From the NCBI RefSeq assembly GCF_000427405.1, contig NZ_KE386491.1, positions 248,001-312,000 of the forward strand: a stretch of 64,000 nucleotides of DNA. Direction: 5' to 3'. Positions 1 through 9,792 of the stretch are shown here, one piece after another. Positions within the stretch are counted from its first letter, which is position 1. Each line of letters begins with the position of its first letter. Under the pieces are notes generated by a model. That model was not told where the DNA came from, did not search any database, and saw only the letters and a program-made list of their open reading frames with translations. The position numbers and the translations under genes were made by a program. This DNA comes from Flectobacillus major DSM 103. GTDB taxonomy: Bacteria > Bacteroidota > Bacteroidia > Cytophagales > Spirosomataceae.

Positions 1-2
1 AG

Positions 3-2852
3 TCTTTGGCATATTCGGCACAAAGTGTAAAAGATGAACAGCTCAATACCATTCGTCAAACAAATTTAAATAACGCATTGGCTGGTAAAGTGGCTGGTAT
101 TCAGGTGCGAAGCCAATCAACAGTAGCATTGGGTCGCGATGCCAGTATCCGTATTCGTGGTGCAGGCTCATTGAGCGACAAAGCCCCACTTTATATCCTT
201 GATGGCAACCCTGTTGGGTCATCGGATGTAAACCTAGATGACGTTGAATCGGTAACAGTATTGAAAGGGCCAAGTGCAACAGCCTTATATGGCCAACGTG
301 GCGATGCAGGTGTAATCATTATGACTTCTAAAAAAGGAACTCATAAAAAAGGTGCTGGTGTGGAATTGAACCAAAGTACTTTTTATGAAACAGCCTATAT
401 TTTGCCTAGATATCAAAACTCTTATGCGGGTGGAGCTACCTCCGACTTGATGAAATTTACTTGGGAAGCTGGTATGCCTGAAGAATGGAAATCTTTGAAT
501 GGCAAATACTATCATGATTATTCGGATGATGCTTCATGGGGGCCTCGTATGGTAGGGCAAGAGTATATTCCTTGGTATGCGTGGTACCCTGGAACACAAT
601 ATACTGGCAAGACAGCAGCATTAACTGCTCAGCCAGACAATATTCGGAATTTCTACCAAGGTCAACTTTCCACTAATACCAATATCAACTTCTCGAAAGC
701 AGGCGATAACTACTCTACTCGTATATCATTTACAGCCCAAAACCAAAATGGTTTGATGTACAATTCGAGTGGTGCTAAGTACACCATTTCATCACAAACA
801 ACAGTAGACTTAGGTAAAAACCTAACTGCTACTGCCAATATCAACTTGGTAGATTATACCATCAAAGGGCAGTTTAATGATGGTTATGCAAACCAATCGT
901 CGGGTTCGTTTAATGCTTGGTTTCACAGAGATTTGGATTTGGGTAAGTTAAAAGAATTAAAAGATTTGACTTCTCCAGAAGGTATTTTGGCTAGCTGGAA
1001 CCACAACAACCCAGGAGCGTATGCCACTTCACCATTAAATTTCTACGGAGCCAACTACTGGTACAACTTTTATTCATACTTTGAAAAATTAAGTATTTCA
1101 GAGAGCCGAAGACGTATGTTTGGCGATGTAAACTTGACTTATAAAATCAATAGTGATTTGAAAGTAGCAGGTTTTGTTCGTTTCAATCAAGGTAATACCT
1201 TCGGGGAGTCCAAAGTGCCATCTATTCTTCAAAACTCTGCTACACAAACAGGTGTAAAAGCTAGTTATGGTACTTATCAAACCTACGGGAATATTGTAAA
1301 CAATTTTAATACTCCAAACGAGATGAACTACGAGTTGATGGCTACTTATAGCAAGCACATCCAAGATTTTAGTGTGGATATTCTTGCAGGTGGCAACATT
1401 CGTCACGATAGCTACAGAACGATGTCGGCTAGTACTCAAAACGGTTTGGTAATTCCTGATTACTTTACATTGAGCAACTCACAATCAGCACAGGCATTAA
1501 GTTCGTATCGTTCAGACAAAGAAATCCGTAGCGTATATGCACGTGGTTCGTTTGGTTATAAAGACCTCATTTTCTTGGAAGGTTCATTGCGTAATGACCG
1601 CAGTTCGGCTCTTCCAAAAGATGCTAACTCTTACACATACCCATCTATTGGTACTTCTTTTGTGTTTGGTGACCTGATTCGCAATACTGTTCCTGCGTTA
1701 TCATTTGGTAAACTACGTGCAAGCTGGGCACAGGTAGGCTCTGACTTAGGCCCATATTCATTGGCGTTGAATTACTCATTGGCAGGTTCAAAATTTGGCA
1801 CTTACTCAATGATGGGTACACCTAATACAATTGTAGACCCTAATATCAAGCCAGCCTTGTCGTCTTCTTACGAATTTGGTCTTGATTTGAAATTCTTTAA
1901 AGACCAGCTAGGCTTGAATGTGACGTATTACAACGAAGACAAAATCAATGAAATCATTACTGTGCCAATCTCAGGAGCAAGTGGTTTTACTTCAAAATTG
2001 ATTAATGCTGGTAAAATCAACCGTCATGGGCTAGAAATTTCGTTGAATGCTACGCCAGTTAGAACCAAAGACTTAACATGGACAACTACTGTAAACTGGG
2101 CTAAAAATAGCTCGAAAATATTAGCTCTTGCCGATGGCGTAGACGCAATCGTTGTAACATCCGATGCCTTTGGTGTTGGTACTGTAGTACATCAAGTAGG
2201 TGAGGCTTGGGGCCAAATTCGTGGTGGTGCATATACTTACAAAGATGGTAAGAAAGTAGTGACAGCCGATGGCATTTACGTAGTAACACCAAACTCGTAC
2301 TTGGGTAGTGTATTGCCATCTTTTACGGGTGGTTGGTTTAACCAAATCCAATACAAAGACTTTATCTTCTCTGCCAATATCGAATTCTCTAAAGGAGGTA
2401 AATACTTCTCATTATCAGATTATTGGGGTGGTTTCTCTGGTTTGTTTGAAAGAACGGCTGCTTTGAACGACAAAGGAAACTCGGTACGTGACCCTGTTGC
2501 TGATGGCGGTGGTGTACACGTAACAGGGGTAACAGCCGACGGTAAAGATGTTGATACTTATGTAGATGCCTATACCTATTATCACCAGTTTGCTACCAAT
2601 AAGCTATCTCAAGAACACGTTTTTGACCTTGACTTTATCAAATTAAGAGAAGTTAGTATCGGTTACAAAATTCCTGTAAAAGGCGGTAAGTTACTTCAAA
2701 ATGCAACTGTTTCAGTAGTTGCTCGTAACCCTTGGTTGATTTATACCAAAAACAGAGACTTTGACCCATCAGAAATGTCTCAGATTTTTGGTGAAAACGG
2801 TCAGTTCCCTGGAACACGTTCTTTAGGGGTAAACATCAAATTAGGTTTCTAA
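3..2852 (+). CDS. SusC/RagA-type TonB-dependent outer-membrane receptor, 5' truncated by window edge
   Basis: The reading frame is open from the first base, so the true start lies outside the window; the apparent TTG start at 6 is an artefact of the edge. The visible 949 or so residues begin inside the plug domain (NALAGKVAGIQV, then IRIRGAGSL and PLYILDGNPV, the standard SusC plug motifs, then VLKGPSATALYG) and continue through a 22-strand-type beta-barrel to a C-terminal GVNIKLGF. Missing are the signal peptide, the carboxypeptidase-regulatory-like domain and the TonB box. The family imports oligosaccharides or peptides through the outer membrane, energised by TonB, with a SusD lipoprotein as lid; that lipoprotein follows 26 bp downstream. 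The substrate cannot be deduced. Confidence 0.95.
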   Translation, partial: SLAYSAQSVKDEQLNTIRQTNLNNALAGKVAGIQVRSQSTVALGRDASIRIRGAGSLSDKAPLYILDGNPVGSSDVNLDDVESVTVLKGPSATALYGQRGDAGVIIMTSKKGTHKKGAGVELNQSTFYETAYILPRYQNSYAGGATSDLMKFTWEAGMPEEWKSLNGKYYHDYSDDASWGPRMVGQEYIPWYAWYPGTQYTGKTAALTAQPDNIRNFYQGQLSTNTNINFSKAGDNYSTRISFTAQNQNGLMYNSSGAKYTISSQTTVDLGKNLTATANINLVDYTIKGQFNDGYANQSSGSFNAWFHRDLDLGKLKELKDLTSPEGILASWNHNNPGAYATSPLNFYGANYWYNFYSYFEKLSISESRRRMFGDVNLTYKINSDLKVAGFVRFNQGNTFGESKVPSILQNSATQTGVKASYGTYQTYGNIVNNFNTPNEMNYELMATYSKHIQDFSVDILAGGNIRHDSYRTMSASTQNGLVIPDYFTLSNSQSAQALSSYRSDKEIRSVYARGSFGYKDLIFLEGSLRNDRSSALPKDANSYTYPSIGTSFVFGDLIRNTVPALSFGKLRASWAQVGSDLGPYSLALNYSLAGSKFGTYSMMGTPNTIVDPNIKPALSSSYEFGLDLKFFKDQLGLNVTYYNEDKINEIITVPISGASGFTSKLINAGKINRHGLEISLNATPVRTKDLTWTTTVNWAKNSSKILALADGVDAIVVTSDAFGVGTVVHQVGEAWGQIRGGAYTYKDGKKVVTADGIYVVTPNSYLGSVLPSFTGGWFNQIQYKDFIFSANIEFSKGGKYFSLSDYWGGFSGLFERTAALNDKGNSVRDPVADGGGVHVTGVTADGKDVDTYVDAYTYYHQFATNKLSQEHVFDLDFIKLREVSIGYKIPVKGGKLLQNATVSVVARNPWLIYTKNRDFDPSEMSQIFGENGQFPGTRSLGVNIKLGF

Positions 2853-2878
2853 CAAACGATTTTAATTGAAGAGTAAAG

Positions 2879-4324
2879 ATGATACGTAAAAATATACTTA
2901 AATCGCTGGGATTAGCATCTGTGATGCTTTTTGCAGCTAGTTGTTCGGATTTTGGAACAATGAACGACAATCCCAATGCTATTGTAACGCCAGTAACTTC
3001 TGCTTTATTGACAAACGCTTTGTTGGACTTTGATAGCCCCGCTACAACTGGTTCGATGAGAAATGGTTTGTATTGTCAATATTTTGCAGAAACCCAATAC
3101 ACGGAAACTTCGCTGTATGCAATTCCGCAAATTGGCTGGGATGGTTTGTACGCAGGGTCATTATATGATTTACAAAACATAATCAATAACAATACCGATG
3201 CTGCTACCAAAGTGTATGCAGCCTTGAACGGCTCAAACAATAACCAAATTGCTTTGGCAAGAATTGTAAAAGCATACCGCTTGTTGATGATGACCGACCA
3301 ATGGGGCGATATGCCATATTCGGAAGCCTTGAAGCTAAACAATATTCCAAAATATGACTCGCAACAGGATATTTATACAGGCTTATTTAAAGAATTAAAA
3401 GAAGCCGTTGCTCAATTTGACGGTGGGGCTGTTCCTGCAGGCGATATTGTGCATAGCGGTAATATTACTCGCTGGAAAAAATTTGCCAACTCTTTGCGTT
3501 TAGTTATGGCTCTTCGCTTGTCAAAAGTAGATGCTACTACTGGTAAAGCACAGTTTTTGGATGCTTTGGCTTCTAATGGCGGTGTAATCGAATCTAATGA
3601 TGACAACACCCAAGTAGTATACCCTGGCGGTACATACAAAAGCCCTTGGTTCAATCTTTATAATGGCCGCAAAGATTATGGTGTTAGCGATGTATTGGTA
3701 AATATGCTTAATAGTACTTCCGATGCCCGTGTTTTGGCTTTTGGTGAAGCCAACGCTAGCGGTACAGTTGTACCAATGCCTTATGGGTTAACTCGTGACG
3801 ATGCCGTTAATTATACCAATGCACACGCCGACTGGTCAAGAATCCTGAACCCTAATTTCCGTTTAGAAACGTCGACGACTTATGTACTAACGGCTTCTCA
3901 TGTATTCTTGGCAAGAGCCGAAGCCGCAGCTTTGGGCTGGACAACCGAAAGTGCTGCTACTATGTATAGCAAAGGAATAGAAGCCTCTTGGAAACAATGG
4001 GGGGTATTTGACCAAACTAAATTCAATACCTTCCTTACCTCAGAGGCGGTTCAGTTGGGTAGTACCGATGCCCTTACTAAAATCCGTACACAACGTTATA
4101 TTGCTTTCTTCCCAGATGGTGCCAACGGCTGGTCAGAATGGCGTAGAACTGGCGTTCCTAATTTAACTCCTTCTTCAAAAGCAACCAATGCCAGTAAACA
4201 AATTCCTCGTCGTTTTGTGTATGGTTCAAACGAACCCAACTTGAACAAAGCTAATTATCAAGCTGCTGTTTCAAGATTGACAGGTGGCGATACACAGGAT
4301 GCCAAAATCTGGTGGGATAAATAG
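2879..4324 (+). CDS. SusD/RagB-family nutrient-binding outer-membrane lipoprotein
   Basis: 481 residues. The N-terminus is a lipoprotein signal (hydrophobic run then LFAASC, with Cys22 as the lipidated residue). The body has the SusD-like_2 hallmarks: an early NDNPNA segment, the TPR-like helix with QWGDMPYSEAL, RWKKFANSLRL, and a C-terminal RIRTQRYIAFFPDG-type helix ending in the IPRRFVYGSNEPNLN segment. It would sit on the SusC protein encoded just upstream and bind substrate at the cell surface. It is clearly in one operon with its neighbours (gaps of 26 and 27 bp). SusD-like_2 proteins occur in many non-glycan systems as well, so the ligand is open. Confidence 0.93.
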   Translation: MIRKNILKSLGLASVMLFAASCSDFGTMNDNPNAIVTPVTSALLTNALLDFDSPATTGSMRNGLYCQYFAETQYTETSLYAIPQIGWDGLYAGSLYDLQNIINNNTDAATKVYAALNGSNNNQIALARIVKAYRLLMMTDQWGDMPYSEALKLNNIPKYDSQQDIYTGLFKELKEAVAQFDGGAVPAGDIVHSGNITRWKKFANSLRLVMALRLSKVDATTGKAQFLDALASNGGVIESNDDNTQVVYPGGTYKSPWFNLYNGRKDYGVSDVLVNMLNSTSDARVLAFGEANASGTVVPMPYGLTRDDAVNYTNAHADWSRILNPNFRLETSTTYVLTASHVFLARAEAAALGWTTESAATMYSKGIEASWKQWGVFDQTKFNTFLTSEAVQLGSTDALTKIRTQRYIAFFPDGANGWSEWRRTGVPNLTPSSKATNASKQIPRRFVYGSNEPNLNKANYQAAVSRLTGGDTQDAKIWWDK

Positions 4325-4351
4325 TCGTATTTCAATTTAATTTTTGAAGCA

Positions 4352-5191
4352 ATGAAAAAGTATATCAATACATTAAATATAATCCTTTTAGGCTCGCTAC
4401 TCTCAATGACGGGATGTATCACTGAGGGCGAAGACCTAATTGCAGGCAAGGGGTCTAATTTTGTAAGAATTCCTGCTGCTACAACAGCATTGACCACGGT
4501 TGGTTTAGAGCTTTCGGCTGGTGACAAAACAGCCGATTTAGTCGAAATTATCCGTGATGTCAACTCTAATGCTGAGTTGCAAAAAGAGGCTACCGTCAAA
4601 CTCAAAATAGACGATGCTCTTATTACAAGCTATAACGCTGCTCATAGCACATCTATCAAGCCATTGCCTACTTCGTATTATAAGTTATCGGCATCGGAGG
4701 TGAAGTTTGCTGCTGGTGAATTTAGCAAAATCATACAACTTACTATCGACCCTACCAAAATTGTAGGAGCCGACTACGCAGTGGGTGTTACTGTGGAAAG
4801 TGCTGGCGAATACAAAGTGCGTTCTGGATTAGGTTCTGCTTTGTTTAAAATTATTGCCAAAAACCAATGGGATGGCCGTTATAAAGCAGCAGGGGTGTTT
4901 TCGCACCCAACTGCTGGTGACCGGGCTATCGACCGTGTAAAAGACCTAGTAAGTATCAATGCCAATACCGTTGTTGCAGAGTTAGGTGACTTAGGTGGCT
5001 CGGGTTATTATATGTGGTTGACCATAAATACCGACAACTCGGTAACAGTAAAGCCTTCTGGAGTAACGCCAAATGTAGACCAAAGTTATTCTAAAAACTA
5101 CTACGACCCTGCTACCAAGAAGTTCTATTTACATTACTCTTACAACTTAACAGCTCCTCGTATAGTAAAAGAAACATTGACGAGACAGTAA
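4352..5191 (+). CDS. DUF1735/DUF4361-type surface lipoprotein
   Basis: 279 residues with a type II signal peptide (LLSMTGC, lipid Cys near residue 22). The N-terminal half looks like the DUF1735 (BT_3987-like) fold: alternating strands, the motif TSIKPLPTSYYKLSASEVKFAAGEFSK split by a short loop, and a DPTKI segment. The C-terminal half (WDGRYKAAGVFSHP onward, ending YDPATKKFYLHYSYN) resembles DUF4361. Such proteins are found as third genes of SusCD operons in Bacteroidota and are thought to be surface glycan- or ligand-binding proteins. Gap to SusD is 27 bp, so it is the last gene of the operon; a strong hairpin follows. No catalytic motif is visible. Confidence 0.8.
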   Translation: MKKYINTLNIILLGSLLSMTGCITEGEDLIAGKGSNFVRIPAATTALTTVGLELSAGDKTADLVEIIRDVNSNAELQKEATVKLKIDDALITSYNAAHSTSIKPLPTSYYKLSASEVKFAAGEFSKIIQLTIDPTKIVGADYAVGVTVESAGEYKVRSGLGSALFKIIAKNQWDGRYKAAGVFSHPTAGDRAIDRVKDLVSINANTVVAELGDLGGSGYYMWLTINTDNSVTVKPSGVTPNVDQSYSKNYYDPATKKFYLHYSYNLTAPRIVKETLTRQ

Positions 5192-5306
5192 AGGTGCTTT
5201 ACTTTTCTATTGGTAGATAAACGAGTTGAAGGCCAACTTGAATATGCTTTTTATCAGTAGCGATGTAATGCTTTGCGGCTAAAGATTTGTCACTCTGGCA
5301 TTTAAT

Positions 5307-5349
5307 ATGCAAAAGGCGTTCGGAATTAGTTTTTCGAACGCCTTTGCAT
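5307..5349. terminator. Hairpin between convergent operons
   Basis: AAAGGCGTTCG (5312-5322) pairs perfectly with CGAACGCCTTT (5335-5345) around a 12-nt loop, and ATGC/GCAT extends it by four pairs past one bulged A. It lies between the end of the SusCD operon (plus) and the minus-strand genes that end at 5496. There is no clean U-tract on either side, so it may also act as a 3' stabiliser. The rest of 5192-5495 shows nothing else I can name. Confidence 0.7.
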
Positions 5350-5495
5350 GAATAGCCCCTAATTTTTTGTCATTTGAGCAATTGATAAGCCTCTCAACAA
5401 ACACAAATAGGGGGGAATATTACCTAAAATTCGGAATGATTCATATTTCTATTGTTATAGCTGAACAATAAAACTACCAGCTAATAGTAACTAAT

Positions 5496-5951
5496 CTATT
5501 TATTTACTCGAAGAGGAGGTTTGCCAAAGGTAAATACCCACCCAATTAATCCCAAAAGGAAAAATAGCGGATATTCTCGCCAATTAATAATAGTGGCAGT
5601 GCTAGGTGCCAACGGCCAGTAGGCTACCATAACGGTATCGTGAAGCTGGTAGTTGAGAATACCCCAAAGCGGACTCCCTTCGTTGAGCAAAGTTAGGCTA
5701 TCTGTTGGTGTTGCTGTGCAAAAGCGAAAATAGACACTTCGGGCTTTCCAACTTTTTTTGGTATTGGTGTAGGTAGGTTTTCGTGAAAAATAAGTGCTTT
5801 TAAAACCAATAATACGGCCATTGGTTGTTGTGCCAAGAATAGGCAAAAGTACCTGTTTGCCTACAAACAAATATCCAAATAGCACAAGTGAGCTTATTCC
5901 TATTAATCGAATAACCGCTATTTTAAGCTTAAAACCTACAAGAAATGGCAT
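5496..5951 (-). CDS. Small two-TM protein resembling DUF3592
   Basis: 151 residues or so from the ATG at 5951 (MPFLVGFK). I chose this start because longer in-frame versions run into the upstream gene, which stops at 5968. A TM segment near residues 12-30 (AVIRLIGISSLVLFGYLFV) and a second at the C-terminus (YPLFFLLGLIGWVFTFG) flank an 85-residue extracytoplasmic stretch. That stretch contains TTNGRIIGF, an aromatic YFSR...VYFRF pair and HDTVMVAYWPLAPSTATI, the pattern of DUF3592 proteins (conserved GDxVxVxYxPxxPxxAxI). The role of that family is unknown. It is the last gene of a minus-strand unit behind a small secreted protein, 16 bp away. Confidence 0.6.
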   Translation of the reverse strand: MPFLVGFKLKIAVIRLIGISSLVLFGYLFVGKQVLLPILGTTTNGRIIGFKSTYFSRKPTYTNTKKSWKARSVYFRFCTATPTDSLTLLNEGSPLWGILNYQLHDTVMVAYWPLAPSTATIINWREYPLFFLLGLIGWVFTFGKPPLRVNK

Positions 5952-5967
5952 CGGTGGAGTTCTGTTA

Positions 5968-6462
5968 TTACAAAAGTGATAAATCGCTGAAAGTACCCGA
6001 AATCTCACCTTCGGCTTCAGTACTAAATTTTCCTTTGCCGTTGGGCGGATAGTATTTTCCTTTGAAACTTCCCTCAATTTTACTCCCATTGGGTTTTATG
6101 GTTATCGAGCCATTGTTAATAATAAAAGGGGTTTGGTTGAAAACCAGAATAGCCTGTTGTTTGTTGCCACTCATAGTATAATTCCCAGCCTCGATTTTCG
6201 GAACAATAAGTGTAAGGGTGTTATCTTCGCCAATCAAACCACCAGCAATAACATATTCATTGTATTTGGTTTTGACCAAACTCGTTTTGATGGTATAATT
6301 TTTCCCTTTGATAGTAAAGGTGAGTTTACCGCTTTGGTTAAGCATTTGATTACGCATTTGCATGGCTTTTTCATAGCTTGATTGAGCTACACAAATCTGG
6401 CAACAAAAACAAAATACGCTTATCAATAACGAATTTGTTAGAATTAGCAGGTGTTTATTCAT
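5968..6462 (-). CDS. Small secreted protein of unknown function
   Basis: 164 residues from the ATG at 6462 (MNKHLLILTNS). The upstream in-frame extension to 6597 is unlikely because the ATG at 6462 begins a good signal peptide ending around VAQSS. The mature part is beta-rich: LTFTIKGKNYTIKTSLVKT, an AGNYTM turn, FIINNGSITIKPNGSKIEGSF and a final EGEISGTFSDL. The last motif (evaluated 'G.F.G' strands near the end) is reminiscent of secreted lipid- or calyx-type beta proteins common in Bacteroidota, but I do not recognise the family. It probably shares a transcript with the two-TM protein that follows 16 bp later. Confidence 0.65.
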   Translation of the reverse strand: MNKHLLILTNSLLISVFCFCCQICVAQSSYEKAMQMRNQMLNQSGKLTFTIKGKNYTIKTSLVKTKYNEYVIAGGLIGEDNTLTLIVPKIEAGNYTMSGNKQQAILVFNQTPFIINNGSITIKPNGSKIEGSFKGKYYPPNGKGKFSTEAEGEISGTFSDLSLL

Positions 6463-6639
6463 GATAAAAATGTTTAGAATGTATGCCAAGGAGTTGATAG
6501 TGTAAAGTTGAGTAAAAAAAGAGTACTTGTAAATACCCTTTACAGGTGACAGACGGTACTTGCAAAAAAACATATAACTCGCTGAAATATAGGTCAACAG
6601 CGATAAATAGCCTTAGGAATCAATATGTTTGCAGTAACG

Positions 6640-6661
6640 ACCTTACCCTTTTGGGTAAGGT
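6640..6661 (-). terminator. Hairpin after sensor kinase gene
   Basis: ACCTTACCC and GGGTAAGGT form a perfect 9-bp stem with a TTTT loop, 8 bp beyond the stop codon of the minus-strand kinase gene. No U-tract follows on the minus strand, so the call rests on stem strength and position. Confidence 0.6.
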
Positions 6662-6668
6662 TATTGTT

Positions 6669-9605
6669 TTAGATAGGAATATCAATGGTAATTTTTGTAC
6701 CTATGCCTTTGGTACTTTCAATCAATAGCGAGCCTCTGAGCTTTTCGGTGCGTTCTTTTAGGTTGATAAGTCCATTTCTATTTGTTTTTTGTGAAATATC
6801 AAAACCTACGCCATTGTCTTCTATAATCATATTTAGGCTTTTTTTGCCAATATTTACGACAATCTTAGCCTCTGTACACTGGCTATGTTTGGCAATATTG
6901 TTGAGCGACTCCTTAAAAATCAAATACACATCATGGCGTTTTTCCATAGGAATTGTTTTATCCGAAATATCAGTAGGCATTATTACCTGATAATTAATAT
7001 TTTTGGCCTCCATCAGTTCGCTAGCGTAGCGGGTCATTCTCGACAAAATATTGTCGATACTGTCGTTTTGAGGTTTAATACTCCATACAATATCATCGAT
7101 GGCTTCTGAAATTTTACGAGCATCTTCGGCAATACGTTCCACAAAAGATTTATTTTCGGGACTATCGTCTAGTCTTTGTTTTAGAATATTGCTAATAATA
7201 CTAATACCACTAATGGTAGCTCCTACTTCGTCATGTAAATCGGCTGAAATACGATTTCTTACCAAATAAATGGCCTTGATTTGCTGAATACGATACAAAT
7301 AAACCCCATACATGATTATCCCGACGATGCCTGCCAAAATGAGCTGAAACCACCATGTTTGATAGAAATAAGGAATAATCTCGAAAGGTACAATCAACGG
7401 CTGCTCAGACCAATTGCCCATACCATCGCCTAGCTGAATTGCCAATTGATATTTTTTGGGAGTAAGGTTAGAAAAGGTAATATTTTCTACGGTGCCATTA
7501 TCAATCCAGCCCGACTGAATCCCCAACAGTTTGAAGCGGATATGGTTTTGAGAAATAGGTCGAAAATTGAGTGGACTTACTTGAAAGCTCAAGTTGTTTT
7601 GGACAGGACCAAACACCAGCGGACGGCTCAAATCGACACTACTGGTGTCGCCTACAATTTGAATATTAGATATGCGTAATTCTGAAAATACTTTTTTGGT
7701 TTGTAGTTTATTGATATTCAATATATTAAATCTATTGATAAATCCAGTCCAAATTTCATTATTAGGAGTTAAAAGAAAACCATTCACCACATTATTATCG
7801 CTCAGTCCGTCGGTTTCGGTAAAATAAGACACATGATTGTTTGGATTTACACAACATAAGCCATCGGTAGTAGCTAGCCAAATATTGTTCTGGAAGTCGA
7901 TACCCAACGAATGGCAGTTGCCCCCTCGAAGATTAAGCTTGATAGACGAACCAATGCGAGAAATATTACCCGTTCGAGTATTGAGGCAATTAAAGCCTCC
8001 ATATCCCGAAAAAACTACGGTATTACTATCTATTTGGGCAACACTCAAATAATAATCGCTAACAAAATCGAGGTGGCGGTTATTATTTTCGGCTAAAACA
8101 AATTCGTTTTTGAAAGTATCAAAATAGCAAATCCCAAATCCCTTAGGAAACCACGCTGCCAACCAAATTTTACCATCGCTGGTCTGAAGAAAATCATGAA
8201 AAATATTTTCGAAAAAGAAATTGGCATGGGGTAGTTTTTTCCATGGTGTAATAGGGTATCGATGCGGATAACTAAATACCTGAATAGGCCCATTTTCGTA
8301 AAGACACCAAAGCCTATTATTGGTATCAATACCTATTTTTTGTAGGGTATAAGGCGACTCTAAGAATAAATGCCACTGCTGATTTTTAGGGATAAATTGG
8401 TAAATGCGAGCAGGTGTACACGCCAAAAAAGTACCATCTGGAAGGCGTAGTATTTGTATAACTCGTTCTTCTTTAGGTAGTTTGAACGACTCGAAGGTGT
8501 TTTTGTTTCGATTCCAACGCAGTAGCCCCGAATGCGATAAACCGAGCCAAAAAAGTTCAGCATTTTCTTGAGCAAAGCATGATACTTTTACAGGAAATGA
8601 CACCAGATTTTTGGGAAGTTGTATGTCTTGAAAAAGCTCGGCATCATGGTGGTTGTATTTGAGCAAGCCCGATGAAGAGGCAATCCAAAAGATTTTGTTT
8701 TGCTCATCCTGAAACAGCGTGCTATAAGAATATCCCTCTTCCGAAAGGTTTTTGAACGATTGAAAAGAACCATTCTGGCTCGAAAAAAGGAATATGGCTC
8801 GCTCGCTTCCTATCCAAAATAGATTTTTTTTATGCGATTTTCTTATCATTTTGGGGCTATCATTGCCCGCAGGAAACAGCCCTATTTTACGAAAAGTATT
8901 TGTGTTTATGTAATATTCCCAAATACCTCCATCTTCGGTAGTCAATAATAGCGATTGAGGAGTATTGAAGCACAAATCAGTAATACGAAGCGTTGTTGAT
9001 ATTTTTTTGAGCTTTTGTTGTTGATTATCAAATACTTGTAAGCCCCACGCATTGCCAATCCAGATATTACCCTGAGTGTCTTCGGCATATTTGGTCACAA
9101 AAATAGAAAGGTTAGTCTTTGAAACAATATGAAGGGAACTCAGTTTGCGAGTATTTGGCGTATAGTATTTGATATTATTGAAATCGTTCATCCAGACCCT
9201 GCCCCTAGTATCTACAAATATATTTTCATGGTGGTCATTTTCGGGAATAGCATCGCTGAGATTGGAGGTAATGTACTGTGTAGTTTTTAGGGTTTTTCCA
9301 TCAATAGCATATAGCCCGTTGATATTGGCAAACCAAATACGCCCTTGGTTATCGGCATGGAGGCCAAATAATACTTCTTTTTGTGGAAAAAGAATAAAAT
9401 GGTAGCCATCGTACCGAGCCAAGTTTTGTTTGAACCCAAACCACAAATAGCCCTGAGTATCTTGGGTAATAAAATTGACCTGATTGGACGGTAAACCTTC
9501 TTTACTAGAAATTTTATCGAAAATAATACCTGAATCTTGTGCTAAAACCGAAGGTAGCCAAAAGCATAAACAATATAATAGCAAGCCATATTTTCCAAGT
9601 TTCAT
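6669..9605 (-). CDS. Two-component sensor histidine kinase with periplasmic propeller (HisKA_3 type)
   Basis: 978 residues. Signal peptide 1-22 (ends VLAQ), then about 650 residues of two-component-regulator-propeller repeats (recurring GYLWFG, GRIWFAN, GNIWIGNAWGL, NNIWLATTDGL), a Y_Y_Y-like domain to about residue 745, and one TM helix at 751-771. The cytoplasmic part has a HisKA_3 dimerisation helix, RISADLHDEVGA, with phospho-acceptor His791, and an HATPase_c domain with NNIAKHS (N box), DNGVGFD near 930 and GLINLKER. This is the NarX/LytS-like kinase class that partners with LuxR-type regulators; unlike hybrid HTCS proteins it has no receiver or AraC domain. No response regulator is encoded in the window. 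It should sense an extracellular ligand at the inner membrane. It could control one of the nearby SusCD operons, but that is inference. Confidence 0.93.
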   Translation of the reverse strand: MKLGKYGLLLYCLCFWLPSVLAQDSGIIFDKISSKEGLPSNQVNFITQDTQGYLWFGFKQNLARYDGYHFILFPQKEVLFGLHADNQGRIWFANINGLYAIDGKTLKTTQYITSNLSDAIPENDHHENIFVDTRGRVWMNDFNNIKYYTPNTRKLSSLHIVSKTNLSIFVTKYAEDTQGNIWIGNAWGLQVFDNQQQKLKKISTTLRITDLCFNTPQSLLLTTEDGGIWEYYINTNTFRKIGLFPAGNDSPKMIRKSHKKNLFWIGSERAIFLFSSQNGSFQSFKNLSEEGYSYSTLFQDEQNKIFWIASSSGLLKYNHHDAELFQDIQLPKNLVSFPVKVSCFAQENAELFWLGLSHSGLLRWNRNKNTFESFKLPKEERVIQILRLPDGTFLACTPARIYQFIPKNQQWHLFLESPYTLQKIGIDTNNRLWCLYENGPIQVFSYPHRYPITPWKKLPHANFFFENIFHDFLQTSDGKIWLAAWFPKGFGICYFDTFKNEFVLAENNNRHLDFVSDYYLSVAQIDSNTVVFSGYGGFNCLNTRTGNISRIGSSIKLNLRGGNCHSLGIDFQNNIWLATTDGLCCVNPNNHVSYFTETDGLSDNNVVNGFLLTPNNEIWTGFINRFNILNINKLQTKKVFSELRISNIQIVGDTSSVDLSRPLVFGPVQNNLSFQVSPLNFRPISQNHIRFKLLGIQSGWIDNGTVENITFSNLTPKKYQLAIQLGDGMGNWSEQPLIVPFEIIPYFYQTWWFQLILAGIVGIIMYGVYLYRIQQIKAIYLVRNRISADLHDEVGATISGISIISNILKQRLDDSPENKSFVERIAEDARKISEAIDDIVWSIKPQNDSIDNILSRMTRYASELMEAKNINYQVIMPTDISDKTIPMEKRHDVYLIFKESLNNIAKHSQCTEAKIVVNIGKKSLNMIIEDNGVGFDISQKTNRNGLINLKERTEKLRGSLLIESTKGIGTKITIDIPI

Positions 9606-9792
9606 GTCAAGATGGAAATAGATTAATAATATAACTACAAAAACAAAGGCAATATAAATAAAAGTATATAGCCAAAAGGTAACAGAGCTAATATTCCTAA
9701 AAAGAAATAGATATTATTGAAGATGCTCCTATATTTATGTGTGTCAGAAATTTTTATTTCGTAAATTTCGCAACCATAACAATCCCTTTTTT

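Noticed and set aside
6463-6597. Upstream extension of the small secreted protein
   Set aside because: The ATG at 6462 gives a proper signal peptide; the extension does not.
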